Shown: positions 17,639 through 26,163 of the stretch, piece after piece
Layout: every line of letters starts with the position of its first letter
Numbering within the stretch: the stretch's first letter is position 1
DNA from: Hymenobacter sp. PAMC 26628
GTDB lineage: Bacteria > Bacteroidota > Bacteroidia > Cytophagales > Hymenobacteraceae
Assembly (NCBI RefSeq): GCF_001562275.1
Contig: NZ_CP014304.1
Coordinates: forward strand, 4,278,001-4,342,000
Reading direction: 5' to 3'
DNA: 64,000 bases
The notes under the pieces: model-generated
Seen by the model: the letters and a program-made list of their open reading frames with translations, nothing else
Told to the model about the DNA's origin: nothing
The model's database searches: none
Translations under genes and position numbers: made by a program

Positions 17639-18412
17639 ATGAAAAACCTGTTTACCGGAGCTGTTGCCGCCATCCTACTATTAGCCGCGGCTCCCTTGGC
17701 TTATGCCCAAACCGTAGTGCCGGAAGCTGCCTACACCGGGCCCCGCTTTCCGGGTGGGCCCGATTCGCTGCGCGCCCTCGTTGCTCGCGCCACTCGGCTG
17801 GCTGGCCCCGCGCCCGCGGGCCGGGTGGCCTTAGTCTTTGAGTTAGGCAACGGCCAAATGCCTTTCGCTTTTCAATTGGCACCGCCGCCCAAGCCAACCG
17901 ACCCCGCACTTACCAAGGCCGCAACAGCGGTCCTGAATTATTTGGACGCCAAAATGCCCGATTGGCAAGCGGGCCCGGTCGCTCCAAAGGCGGGGGCGGG
18001 CAGGGCCCCAAAGACGATTTTGGCCTTGGATTTCGCAACGGGCCAGGCAGCTCTCCCCTACGCCTACGCCGACCAAAACCCGGTATTCTCTGTGCCGGAA
18101 ATGGGGCAGTCGCGCGCCAAGCCCCGGGTTGCCTACTCAGCATGGGACCTGCTCGGCTTAATCCAGCGCCAAACCCGCTACCCGCGCAATGCCCAGAACA
18201 ACAACGAGCAAGGCGTGGTGTACCTGTACTTCGAAGTGGCCGAAACCGGGGCAATTGAGCGGCCCGAAGTGGTGGGCACTGCCAGCCCGTCGCTCGACGA
18301 GGAAGCCCTGCGTGTAGTCAAACTTCTCCCACCGGCTACGTCCCCCGCACTGCTGCGCGGCCAACCGGTGCGGGTGTACTACGTCCTGCCGGTTACCTTC
18401 AGAATACAATAG
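17639..18412 (+). CDS. Exported protein with C-terminal TonB-like domain
   Basis: The product is 257 residues. A signal peptide (MKNLFTGAVAAILLLAAAPL) replaces the membrane anchor of a normal TonB. The final 85 residues match the TonB C-terminal fold (YPRNAQNNNEQGVVYLYFEV, ETGAIERPEVVGTASPSLDE, ALRVVKLLP). Without a transmembrane anchor and Pro-rich span it is unlikely to be a full energy transducer; Bacteroidota have many such periplasmic TonB-domain proteins of unknown function. The ATG at 17639 is chosen because it begins the signal peptide. It is convergent with the alpha/beta hydrolase, only 8 bases away. Confidence 0.8.
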   Translation: MKNLFTGAVAAILLLAAAPLAYAQTVVPEAAYTGPRFPGGPDSLRALVARATRLAGPAPAGRVALVFELGNGQMPFAFQLAPPPKPTDPALTKAATAVLNYLDAKMPDWQAGPVAPKAGAGRAPKTILALDFATGQAALPYAYADQNPVFSVPEMGQSRAKPRVAYSAWDLLGLIQRQTRYPRNAQNNNEQGVVYLYFEVAETGAIERPEVVGTASPSLDEEALRVVKLLPPATSPALLRGQPVRVYYVLPVTFRIQ

Positions 18413-18420
18413 GGCCCCGG

Positions 18421-19191
18421 CTATTCCCCAAACACGGCGGCGGCCAGGGCCAGCACGGCGCGGCGGGTTTCCTCGGGCTGTTCGAGGTAGGCCAAGTGGC
18501 CGCTGCCTTCCAGGAACAGGGCGGCGGCCGTGGCGGGCAGCGCCGCTTGGCGCACCGAGTCGTCGAAGGGCACAGCCACGTCGTGCTTGCCGGCCACCGT
18601 CAGCACCGGAAACGCGGCGCGGGCCAGCACGGCGGTGCGGTCGGGGCGGGCGGCCATGCCGCGCAGGGCCCCGGCGAAGGTGGCGGCCGGCGTGGCCTTG
18701 CCAATTTCTTCGAGCAGCTCGCGGGCCTCGGCCAGCCGGTCGCGGTTGGCGGGCGCGAAGAGCGGGCGCACGAAGCTGTCCATGAACTTCTCGACGCCGT
18801 GGCGCTCCACGAAGCCGATGTTTTTCTCGCGGTTCTGGCGCTTCTCGTCGGTGTCGGGCAGGGCCGTGGAGTTGATGAGGGCCAGGCCGGCTACACGGCT
18901 GGGGTAGCGCTCGGCCAGGGCCAGGGCCACGTAGCCGCCCATGCTGTGGGCCACCAGCAGCACGGGGTCGGCGGCGCCCTTGTCGGTGAGGTACTGCGCC
19001 ACGTAGCGCGCCTGGGCCTCCATGCTGAAATCGGGCACGGGCGCCCGGTTGGTGCCGTGGCCGGGCAGGTTGGGGGCCAGCAGCCGGTAGCCGGCCGGAA
19101 ACGAGCGGGTGAAATCGGTCCACACCTCGCGGCTTTCGGCAAAGCCGTGCAGGAAAACGAGCGTGGGGGCAGTGGTAAGGGGTGCAGCCAT
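18421..19191 (-). CDS. Alpha/beta-fold hydrolase
   Basis: The 256-residue product has the alpha/beta hydrolase plan: FLHGFAES oxyanion region at 13-20, nucleophile Ser83 in AHSMGGY, an acidic residue in GKHDVAVP and a final His in GSGHLAYLE. Substrate cannot be read from sequence; esterases, haloperoxidase-like enzymes and lactonases share this pattern. The start at 19191 is preferred; the frame upstream to 19437 has no domain. Divergent from the aldehyde dehydrogenase across about 260 bases in which I saw no other gene. Confidence 0.85.
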   Translation of the reverse strand: MAAPLTTAPTLVFLHGFAESREVWTDFTRSFPAGYRLLAPNLPGHGTNRAPVPDFSMEAQARYVAQYLTDKGAADPVLLVAHSMGGYVALALAERYPSRVAGLALINSTALPDTDEKRQNREKNIGFVERHGVEKFMDSFVRPLFAPANRDRLAEARELLEEIGKATPAATFAGALRGMAARPDRTAVLARAAFPVLTVAGKHDVAVPFDDSVRQAALPATAAALFLEGSGHLAYLEQPEETRRAVLALAAAVFGE

Positions 19192-19451
19192 GCCGGCAAA
19201 TGTAAACGCCGGGCCCGGGGCCGCGCTTTTGGGCCGGCAATTGGCGTGCGGGGGCCCCAAAAATGACTCGGTTGGCGTGAGTAGAAATAATACATCCGCA
19301 AACGTTGCCGGGCCCGTTCGCGGGCATTTCGCCCCCCCGGGCCGGGTTGCTAACGCGTTGGCAGTTCCACGGGGCCCCGCACCGGCTTTTTTGGCAATAA
19401 ACTCCGCCCTACCTTCCGCGTTACTACTCCGTCTCACTTGCCCAAAGCACC

Positions 19452-20990
19452 ATGCCCAAAATCGTTTCGCCGCAGGTCGAATTCAGTTTCCTGCTGCAAC
19501 AAGTCAAGCAGCACGCGCCCGAAATCTTCGACCAGGACGGCCACTTCCTCAACCTGCTCGAAGGCCGCTGGCAGGAGCCCGGCCAGCCGCGCGCCTTCCA
19601 CTCGGCCATCGACGGCTCGGAGCTGGGCGGCCTGCCCATGCTCACGCACGACGTGGCCCTGCGCGCCGTGGTGGCCGCCAAGGCCGAAGCCGCCGCCTGG
19701 AGCGCCACCAGCCTGGCCGACCGCCAGCGCCGCGTGCAGGACTGCTTAGCCCAGTTGCGGCCAATGGCCGACCTCATCGGCAAGCTGCTGATGTGGGAAA
19801 TCGGCAAAACCTACGCCACCGGCTTCACCGACATCGACCGCTGCATCGACGGAGCCCAGTGGTACGTGGAGAACATCGAGCCCATGCTGGCCGGCCGCCA
19901 GCCGCTGGGCCTGGTCAGCAACATTGCCTCGTGGAACTACCCGTTCTCGGTGCTTTTCCACGCCGTGCTGGTGCAGGCGCTGGCCGGCAACGCCGTGATT
20001 GCCAAGACGCCCACCGACGGCGGCTTCATTTCCCTGAGCCTGGCCTTTGCCGTGGCCCGCCGCTGCGGCCTGCCCCTGACGCTGGTGAGCGGCCCCGGCG
20101 GCGAGCTGAGCGAGGTGCTGGTGCAGGACCCGCGCATCGACGCACTGAGCTTTGTGGGCGGGCGCTACAACGGCCGCAACATCGCCGATGCCCTGGGCCA
20201 GAACCACAAGCGCTACATGCTCGAAATGGAGGGCGTGAACACCTACGGCCTCTGGAATTTCTCGGACTGGGACGCCCTGGCCCAGCACCTGCGCAAGGGC
20301 TACGACTACGGCAAGCAGCGCTGCACGGCCTACGTGCGCTTCGTGGTGGAGCGCCGCCTGTTCCCGCAGTTCCTCGAAACCTACCTCGGCGTCATCAAGG
20401 GCCTGAAGGTGGGCAACCCCACCCTGGTGGACAGCCCCGACGACAAGCTGCCCGAGCTGGCCTTCGGGCCGGTCATCAACGCGCGCCAGGCCGAAGACCT
20501 GGACCGCCTCTACGACAACGCGTTGCAGACCGGCGCCACGCCGCTCTACGACGGCAAGCTCGACGACAGCCTCTTCCTGCCCGGCCAGGACCGCAGCGCC
20601 TACCGCGCCCCCCGTGCCCTGGTGGGCCTGCCCCGCCAGAGCGAGCTGTACTACAAGGAGCCCTTCGGCCCCATCGACAGCGTGGTGCTGGTGGACCGCG
20701 TGGAGGAGCTGGTGGGCGAGATGAACATCTCGAACGGGGCCCTGGTGGCCGCCATCGTGTCGGACGACGCGGCCTGGGCCGCCCGCACGGCCAAGGAAAT
20801 CCGCGCCTTCAAGGTGGGCGTGAACGGCCTGCGCTCGCGCGGCGACCGGGCCGAGGTATTCGGCGGCCTGGGCGAGTCGTGGAAAGGCGCCTTCGTGGGC
20901 GGGGCCCTGCTGGTGGAGGCCGTCACGCAGGGCAAGGCCCCCGTGCTCGGCAACTACCCCGACGCCACGCTGCTGCCGGAGAAAATCTAG
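19452..20990 (+). CDS. NAD(P)-dependent aldehyde dehydrogenase
   Basis: The product is 512 residues, the usual aldehyde dehydrogenase length. It oxidises an aldehyde to the acid. Catalytic features are visible: NIASWNYPF with Asn162, cofactor Lys185, a Glu in LEMEGVN (258 or 260), and the nucleophile Cys291 in GKQRCTAYVRF. The late KEPFGPI segment is also present. The glutamate motif is altered from the standard ELGGK. The specific substrate is not clear; a relative of glyceraldehyde-3-phosphate or succinate-semialdehyde types is possible. No operon partners were seen; the ATPase gene downstream has its own promoter-like box. Confidence 0.9.
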   Translation: MPKIVSPQVEFSFLLQQVKQHAPEIFDQDGHFLNLLEGRWQEPGQPRAFHSAIDGSELGGLPMLTHDVALRAVVAAKAEAAAWSATSLADRQRRVQDCLAQLRPMADLIGKLLMWEIGKTYATGFTDIDRCIDGAQWYVENIEPMLAGRQPLGLVSNIASWNYPFSVLFHAVLVQALAGNAVIAKTPTDGGFISLSLAFAVARRCGLPLTLVSGPGGELSEVLVQDPRIDALSFVGGRYNGRNIADALGQNHKRYMLEMEGVNTYGLWNFSDWDALAQHLRKGYDYGKQRCTAYVRFVVERRLFPQFLETYLGVIKGLKVGNPTLVDSPDDKLPELAFGPVINARQAEDLDRLYDNALQTGATPLYDGKLDDSLFLPGQDRSAYRAPRALVGLPRQSELYYKEPFGPIDSVVLVDRVEELVGEMNISNGALVAAIVSDDAAWAARTAKEIRAFKVGVNGLRSRGDRAEVFGGLGESWKGAFVGGALLVEAVTQGKAPVLGNYPDATLLPEKI

Positions 20991-21045
20991 CAGCGCCCGA
21001 AACGGTTACCCACGCGGCGGTTCCGGCAACGGGGCCGCCACGTGC

Positions 21046-21053
21046 TATTTTTG
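21046..21053 (+). promoter_or_regulatory. Putative -7 box for the ATPase-nuclease operon
   Basis: TATTTTTG is an exact match to the Bacteroidota -7 consensus TAnnTTTG, 24 bases before the ATG at 21078. At the -33 distance the sequence is TTCC rather than TTG, so the promoter may be weak or regulated. Confidence 0.45.
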
Positions 21054-21077
21054 GCCCTATCCTAATTCGTATTGGTT

Positions 21078-22283
21078 ATGAACGAGCAACTGATTGTCAA
21101 AAACTTTGGCCCCATTAAAGACGCCACGGTGGACTTTAAGCGGGTAACGGTTTTTATAGGGCCCACGGGTGGCGGGAAGAGTACGCTGGCGAAGTTGGCG
21201 GCCGTATTTAGAGATAATGAATTTATGAATTCTCTAGCTAAAGAGCGAGAGCTGTTTTTCAAAGACTTTTCAATAGATAAGTATTTCAAAAAGGGTTCTA
21301 ATATAATTTGGGGCGATAAAGTAATTTCTTTCTCTATGGGTAAGGAATACGGCAAAGATTCATCGAATGCACCTCTTCCTGAACTACAACCTATCAATAC
21401 AGAATTTTTAACACGATTATCCAGTACCCCTGATTTTATGAAGCTGGTAAATGATTATAAAAGTGCGAGAAATTCAGCCATTCACAATGAAACAAGTCAG
21501 ACGACGGCTGATAAGCTTGCAAGAATGTTTATGAAATTCTTTACAGTTAATAGGCTTCAAAAGAACATATATATTCCAACGGATAGAATATTTGTGCCAG
21601 CTGTAGAGTATTCTTGGGCTGGTCTTTTAAGAGATGATATTGGGCTACCGAAAATCTTATTAAATTTTGCAAACGATTTTTCTGTTGCAAAAGCGCAAGT
21701 AAAAAAACTTGCCATAGGATTCTTGAATATTGATTATGTCCATCGCAATGGACAGGATTTTATCAAAATGCCTGGCAGCGCAATTCTTCTCCGTCTTTAC
21801 GAAACTGCCAGCGGTATTCAATCCGTCACACCGTTGCTAGTATTACTGGAGTACGTCAGCCGCAATACTGAGCAAGCACAGAGCTTTATCGTTGAAGAGC
21901 CGGAGCTGAACCTCTATCCCACCGCCCAACAAGGGCTGCTGAACTGGCTGGTGGAAAAATGCACGAAGGGCGAAAACGACCTGACGATAACTACGCATAG
22001 CCCTTACATTCTTTCGCACTTAAATTTACTGCTTTATGCGCACCACGTCGGTAATAAAGATGAAGAAAAGCGCCAGAAAGTAGCAGCTATTATTCCTGAG
22101 AAATATTGGGTAAATCCCGATGAGTTTGCGGCTTACTACGTGAATGGTCCCGAGGGAGCAGGCGGTATCCGGTCGTTGCTAGACCCGGAAACTAAGCTTA
22201 TTTCGCAGAATGAGTTGGACGCGGTTTCGGGTATTCAGGCCGATGAGTTTGACCAATTGCTCGACATTAATCGCGGCTTCTAG
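21078..22283 (+). CDS. AAA/ABC-type (AAA_15/21-like) ATPase of a putative two-gene defence module
   Basis: The product is 401 residues of the OLD/RecF-like ABC ATPase class. The N-terminus MNEQLIVKNFGPIKDATVDF is the family strand, followed by Walker A GPTGGGKST (28-36), a YIPTDR segment (165-170), an ABC signature-like TASGIQS (243-249), Walker B SFIVEEPELNL (269-279) and TTHSP (305-309). There is no nuclease or TOPRIM domain in the same chain. Such ATPases are sensors in systems like PARIS, Septu and AbiEii-like modules. Codon use at 21200-22000 is AT-rich, suggesting transfer. The next gene follows after three bases and is very likely its partner. The ATG at 21078 is used rather than a TTG six bases earlier. 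Confidence 0.87.
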   Translation: MNEQLIVKNFGPIKDATVDFKRVTVFIGPTGGGKSTLAKLAAVFRDNEFMNSLAKERELFFKDFSIDKYFKKGSNIIWGDKVISFSMGKEYGKDSSNAPLPELQPINTEFLTRLSSTPDFMKLVNDYKSARNSAIHNETSQTTADKLARMFMKFFTVNRLQKNIYIPTDRIFVPAVEYSWAGLLRDDIGLPKILLNFANDFSVAKAQVKKLAIGFLNIDYVHRNGQDFIKMPGSAILLRLYETASGIQSVTPLLVLLEYVSRNTEQAQSFIVEEPELNLYPTAQQGLLNWLVEKCTKGENDLTITTHSPYILSHLNLLLYAHHVGNKDEEKRQKVAAIIPEKYWVNPDEFAAYYVNGPEGAGGIRSLLDPETKLISQNELDAVSGIQADEFDQLLDINRGF

Positions 22284-22286
22284 AAG

Positions 22287-22871
22287 ATGCTGAATCCGCT
22301 CCGCGAATCATTCCGCGACCAGACGCGCGGCAACGCTTGCCAAGAGGCCATCACGGCAGTTGAGTTTTTCATACAAGACCCGCCTCCGCCCAGTACGGCT
22401 CCCTGTTTTCACTATTTGCCCCCGGCGCGCAACCGGTTTGATTTGCAAGTGCGGAATGCATCAGGCCGGTTGGTGCACCTCATCCAGATTGACCGCTGCC
22501 TGTACTCCGCAGCAGAAGGGCGGCGCTGCGACTGCCTGCTGTTGACCACCGAGCAAGCTTATTTTGTGGAGTTTAAGGCTGCCGAGCGAGATATTACCAC
22601 CAGCGGCAACCTACGCTACGCCCGCGCTGCTGACTGCGTGGAGCAATTAGAACACACCATCAAGGATTTCATCAGCCGCGATATTATTCCGCCGGGGGCC
22701 CTGGTGATGGCCTATGCGTGCGTTGGGCGCACCTCCCAGCGGCCTTATCCCGGAGCAGATTTTCTGGCGTTGAGTGCTTCTTTCAACAATCGTTTTGAAG
22801 GCATACCCGTTCGGGTTCGCTTAATTGTTGAGAATGTACTTGTCATCAATAGAAGCACTTCCGCCGACTAA
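22287..22871 (+). CDS. Small PD-(D/E)XK-nuclease-like partner protein
   Basis: The product is 194 residues and I do not recognise a named family. The centre reads RCDCLLLTTEQAYFVEFKAA: Asp82, then 12 residues, then Glu95-x-Lys97 on what would be the second core strand. This D...ExK arrangement, followed by CVEQLEHTI (a helix with Gln120), is the active-site layout of PD-(D/E)XK nucleases. The gene starts three bases after the ATPase stop, so translation is probably coupled. I infer an effector that cuts nucleic acid when the ATPase senses a trigger. An alternative is a non-nuclease fold sharing the motif by chance. Its GC content is closer to the host than that of the ATPase. Confidence 0.65.
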   Translation: MLNPLRESFRDQTRGNACQEAITAVEFFIQDPPPPSTAPCFHYLPPARNRFDLQVRNASGRLVHLIQIDRCLYSAAEGRRCDCLLLTTEQAYFVEFKAAERDITTSGNLRYARAADCVEQLEHTIKDFISRDIIPPGALVMAYACVGRTSQRPYPGADFLALSASFNNRFEGIPVRVRLIVENVLVINRSTSAD

Positions 22872-22979
22872 TTCTCCTTATTAAGACATAACCTTTTGGG
22901 GGCCCGTGGCTTATAAAAGCCACTTTCCTCTTGTTCCGATTCTGCTATAGCTACCTCACCTTTCCGCCGCGTATTTCAG

Positions 22980-23827
22980 GTGATTGACGGCAACAAGAAA
23001 GCCGTTGGCGACGGCTTCGACGTGACCAGCCCCATGCCGGGGCCCCGCATCCGGCAGCTGAGCCCGTACCTGCTCATCGACCACATCGGGCCGATGCAGA
23101 TTGCGCCCACTGAGGCGCCGCTCGGCTCGCCGCCCCACCCGCACCGCGGCTTCGAAACCGTGACGGTGGTGTACGACGGCTACCTGGCCCACCGCGACAC
23201 GGCCGGCCACGTCGGCACCATCGGGCCCGGCGATGTACAGTGGATGACCGCCGACGCCGGCCTGCGCCACGCCGAGATGTACGACCGCGACTTCGCCCGC
23301 CGCGGCGGGGCCCTGGAGCTGCTGCAACTCTGGGTGAACATGCCCAAGGCCGATAAGCTGGTGCCGCCCCAGTACCAGGAGCTGCGCACTGCGGCTATTC
23401 CGAGCGTGCCGCTGCCCGGCGGCGGGGGCCACGTCCGCGTGATAGCCGGCAGCTACGGCGGCGCCACGGGCCCGGCCAGCACGTTTTCGCCCATGACGCT
23501 GCTGGACTTGCACTTGCCCCAGGGCGCCGACTTTGTGCTGATGCTGCCCGCCGCCTACAACGTGGGCTGTACGTGGTGCGCGGCGCGGTGCTGGTGAACG
23601 GCGAGCGGCCCGCCAAAACCCAGCAGCTCGTGGTGCTGGGCTGGAACTCGCCCGACGTGCAAATCACCGCCTCGAAAGACAGCCTCGTGTTGGCGCTAGC
23701 CGGTGCCGCCATCGAGGAGCCGCTGGCCACCTACGGCCCGTTCGTGATGAACACTAACGAGGAGCTAATGGCCGCCATTGCCGACTTTGAGAGCGGCAAC
23801 ATGGGCAAGTTTCCGGAGGACGAGTAG
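22980..23827 (+). pseudogene. Pirin-family protein, frameshifted and lacking an ATG
   Basis: The first frame (22980 to about 23565) is a clear pirin with RIRQLSPYLLIDHIGPM, the metal-site HPHRGFETVT and MTADAGLRHAEMYD. At about 23565 the frame is lost after PAAYNVG; the expected YVVRGAVLVNGERPA continues in the next frame to 23827, consistent with one missing base in GTGGGCTGTACGTGG. The start is also abnormal: in-frame sequence before VIDGNKKAVGDGF contains no ATG, only GTG at 22980. Either the gene is decaying or there is a sequencing error. An intact pirin would be a cupin of quercetinase or regulatory type. Confidence 0.8.
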
Positions 23828-23853
23828 CCGGGGCCCCTCCTAAGCATTAATTA

Positions 23854-23954
23854 AGAACGGTCATGTTGAGCTTGCCGAAGCATCGCTCCCGCAGCAGTAA
23901 TCCGTTTATTACTCAGCGGGAGAGATGCTTCGGCAAACTCAGCATGACCGTTCT
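23854..23954. repeat. Family I palindrome, copy 3 (almost complete palindrome)
   Basis: Outer arms 23854-23884 and 23924-23954 are inverted copies (AGAACGGTCATG, then GCCGAAGCATC) with two differences. The inner part also pairs (CCCGC and CAGTAAT with ATTACT and GCGGGA), so nearly the whole 101 bases can form one hairpin. It lies between the broken pirin and the Gfo/Idh/MocA gene. Confidence 0.92.
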
Positions 23955-24041
23955 ATTTGGGTAAGTGCCTGACGCAAGCTCGACCATAACCCGGCGCGGC
24001 CATATGGGGTAAGCTGCATCTACCCCAACCTTCTGCGTGCT

Positions 24042-25229
24042 ATGACCGACTTCCTCGCTTCTGCTACTTCCCGCCGCGATTTTGTGCGCACACTTTCGTT
24101 GGGCGCGGGGGCCACGCTGGTGGGTGCCAACGCTATGGCGGGGCCCCTGGGCTGGCTGGCCGGGGCCCCGGCGGCCGACCGCCAATTGGGCGTGGCGCTG
24201 GTGGGGCTGGGCAGCTACAGCGCCGGGCAGTTGGCCCCGGCCTTGCAGCAAACCAAGCGGTGCCGGCTGGCGGGCATCGTGACGGGCACGCCGGCCAAGG
24301 CCGCTCAGTGGAAGCAGCAGTACAACATCCCCGACGCGAACGTCTACGATTACAAGACCTTCGACCGGATGATTGACAACCCGGCCATCGATATTGTGTA
24401 CGTGGTGCTGCCCAACGCTTTGCACGCCGAGTACGTGGTGCGGGCGGCGCAAGCGGGCAAGCACGTCATCTGCGAGAAGCCGCTGGCCACGTCGGCGGCC
24501 GACGCGCGCCGCATGGTGGCGGCGGTGCAACAAGCGGGCAAGCAGTTCAGCGTGGGCTACCGGCTGCACTTCGAGCCCCACAACCAGGAAATGATGCGCC
24601 TGGGCCAGCGCGAAGTGTTCGGGCCGGTGCGGCACCTGGCGGCCGACAACGGCTTTCGGCTCAGCACGCCCAGCTGGCGCGTGGATAGGGCCCTGAGCGG
24701 CGGGGGACCCCTCATGGACATGGGCATTTATTGCGTGCAGGGCTGCCTCTACACCAAGGGCCAGGTGCCGGTGTCGGTCACGGCCAAGTTCATTCCCAAC
24801 CCCGACCCGAAGCTGTTTAAGAACGTGGAAGCGGGGCTCGACTGGCAGTTCCAGTTTGCCGACGGCGCCGTGGCCGACTGCCGCACCCGCTACACCGAAA
24901 ACATGGAAGGCCGCCTGCGCGCCGAGGGGCCCCAGGGCTGGGCCGAGCTGACGCCGGCCTTTGGTTACGGCGGCCTGGCGGGCAATACCAGCCAAAACGA
25001 CGGCCGGCTCAACCTGCCCAACATCAACCAGCAAGCCGCCCAAATGGACGACTTTGCCGACTGCATCCTGCGCAACCGGCCTACCCGCGTGCCCGGCGAA
25101 ATGGGCCTGCGCGACGTGCAGCTGCTCGCAGCCATTTACCGCGCCGCCGAAACCGGCCAGCGGGTTTCGACCAAAGACGTACTCCAACTCATCGACCGCA
25201 CCAACGCCGGCAAAGGCCTACCCAAATAG
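24042..25229 (+). CDS. Gfo/Idh/MocA-family oxidoreductase with twin-arginine-type leader
   Basis: The product is 395 residues. A Tat-like leader (SRRDFVRTLSLGAGATLVGA) precedes a Rossmann domain (GVALVGLGSYSAGQLAPALQ), the EKP signature in HVICEKPLA and a C-terminal alpha/beta domain (GGGPLMDMGIYCVQGCLYTK). This family oxidises sugars or inositols with a tightly bound NAD(P); exported members resemble glucose-fructose oxidoreductase. A close paralogue is encoded at 44083-45201. It appears to be a single-gene unit ended by a hairpin at 25233-25265. Substrate unknown. Confidence 0.88.
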   Translation: MTDFLASATSRRDFVRTLSLGAGATLVGANAMAGPLGWLAGAPAADRQLGVALVGLGSYSAGQLAPALQQTKRCRLAGIVTGTPAKAAQWKQQYNIPDANVYDYKTFDRMIDNPAIDIVYVVLPNALHAEYVVRAAQAGKHVICEKPLATSAADARRMVAAVQQAGKQFSVGYRLHFEPHNQEMMRLGQREVFGPVRHLAADNGFRLSTPSWRVDRALSGGGPLMDMGIYCVQGCLYTKGQVPVSVTAKFIPNPDPKLFKNVEAGLDWQFQFADGAVADCRTRYTENMEGRLRAEGPQGWAELTPAFGYGGLAGNTSQNDGRLNLPNINQQAAQMDDFADCILRNRPTRVPGEMGLRDVQLLAAIYRAAETGQRVSTKDVLQLIDRTNAGKGLPK

Positions 25230-25232
25230 GCG

Positions 25233-25265
25233 GTCATGCAGCGCGCAGCGAAGCATGACTGTTCT
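25233..25265 (+). terminator. Terminator formed by a half copy of palindrome family I
   Basis: GTCATGC at 25233-25239 pairs with GCATGAC at 25253-25259, followed by a T-rich run to about 25267. The loop holds GCGCAGCGAA from the family I arm. It follows the oxidoreductase stop by three bases. Confidence 0.6.
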
Positions 25266-25306
25266 TTTTTGCATTTGTTCGAACAGGCATTGGCGTAACC
25301 GGGGCC

Positions 25307-25876
25307 CTAGCGCACCCGCCCCGGAAACTTTGCAAACGCTTCGGCCACGCCCTTGTCAATCTGCTGGGCGGCCTTGCGCGACTTGCGCGAGAGGATGCTG
25401 GTGGTGGTGCCCTGCCACACCTGCTCCTTGCGGGCGGCGTCCACCACGTCGATGGTGGCCGTGCCTTCGCGGTACTGGCCGATGGGCACGTTTTGGGCCT
25501 GCCAGCGGTAGTTGCGCTGGCCGATGTAGTACGGGGCCCCGTCGTTGAGGAAGTTGGTTTCGCGGGTTTGGGTCAGCAGCTGGGTAGAGATGCCGATGTT
25601 CACCAATAGGTCGGGTTGGGCGGCCAACTGGTAGCCGCGGGCCTCCATTTCGTGGGTCACGGCCCGCTTCAGGTCAAAAATGTTCGCGCTCAGGTCGGCC
25701 GCCGTCGAATCATTGCGCGCCGTCTCGTCCATGAAGTTGTAGGTTTTGTAGCGCGTAAAATCGGTGCCGGTCTTTTGGTCGGTTTGCGTGGCCTGCGCCC
25801 ACGCGGGCGCGCCTGCCGCGAGCCCCAAGGCCAGCGCGAGCAACGGTGTTTTCAGCAGTTGGAAAGGGAAAGACAT
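25307..25876 (-). CDS. DUF4136 domain protein
   Basis: The product is 189 residues with a signal peptide (MSFPFQLLKTPLLALALGLA) and one DUF4136 domain: TDFTRYKTYNFMDETA, then IKRAVTHEME-type segment, PDLLVNIG, and a C-terminal DVVDAARKEQVWQGTTTSIL. DUF4136 proteins are small exported proteins of the Bacteroidota envelope with no settled function. The ATG at 25876 is used, since the frame upstream to 26119 only crosses repeats. Its 5' region carries a hairpin with a duplicated arm (25970-26032). Confidence 0.85.
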   Translation of the reverse strand: MSFPFQLLKTPLLALALGLAAGAPAWAQATQTDQKTGTDFTRYKTYNFMDETARNDSTAADLSANIFDLKRAVTHEMEARGYQLAAQPDLLVNIGISTQLLTQTRETNFLNDGAPYYIGQRNYRWQAQNVPIGQYREGTATIDVVDAARKEQVWQGTTTSILSRKSRKAAQQIDKGVAEAFAKFPGRVR

Positions 25877-25969
25877 GGCAAAGGGCAATGGTGAAGGCGG
25901 GGTAGAATCCCAAAACGTGTATTCATCAAACGCAGCCGGCGAAGAATTCATTTCCCGGGCGGCCCACCC

Positions 25970-26032
25970 ACCAAAAGGGGCCCCGCCCACCAAAAGGGGC
26001 CCCGCAACCGTAGTCGCGGGGCCCCTTTTGGT
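25970..26032. repeat. Hairpin with one arm present twice
   Basis: The 17-base word ACCAAAAGGGGCCCCGC occurs at 25970-25986 and again at 25989-26005. Its exact reverse complement lies at 26016-26032. Either left copy can pair with the right arm, giving two mutually exclusive stems in the gap between the aldo/keto reductase stop and the DUF4136 start. Without a second function, it acts most simply as a terminator of the reductase. Confidence 0.88.
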
Positions 26033-26084
26033 AGCAGGCCAATGCCGGGAACCAGAACGGTTTTCAAGTCGGCGTACCCAGCGC

Positions 26085-26145
26085 GTAGAACGGAGCGGCA
26101 CTTCGTTCGGCGTTCGCACGGGAACGGGGTGCTACTCCGTTCTAC
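26085..26145. repeat. Inverted repeat next to the aldo/keto reductase stop
   Basis: Arms 26085-26101 and 26129-26145 (GTAGAACGGAG, then CAC) are reverse complements with few mismatches. The loop contains CGTTCGG and CGTTCGC words. It sits 18 bases from the reductase stop on the downstream side and resembles the 7349-7502 element in style. Confidence 0.75.
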
Positions 26146-26163
26146 AGGCCCGCAATATCAGTT

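Noticed and set aside
17639..18412. Full TonB energy transducer
   Set aside because: There is a cleavable signal peptide instead of a membrane anchor, and no Pro-rich spanning region.
21078..22871. Assignment to PARIS or Septu defence systems
   Set aside because: The ATPase type fits loosely, but the partner lacks a DUF4435/TOPRIM or HNH signature, so neither name is justified.
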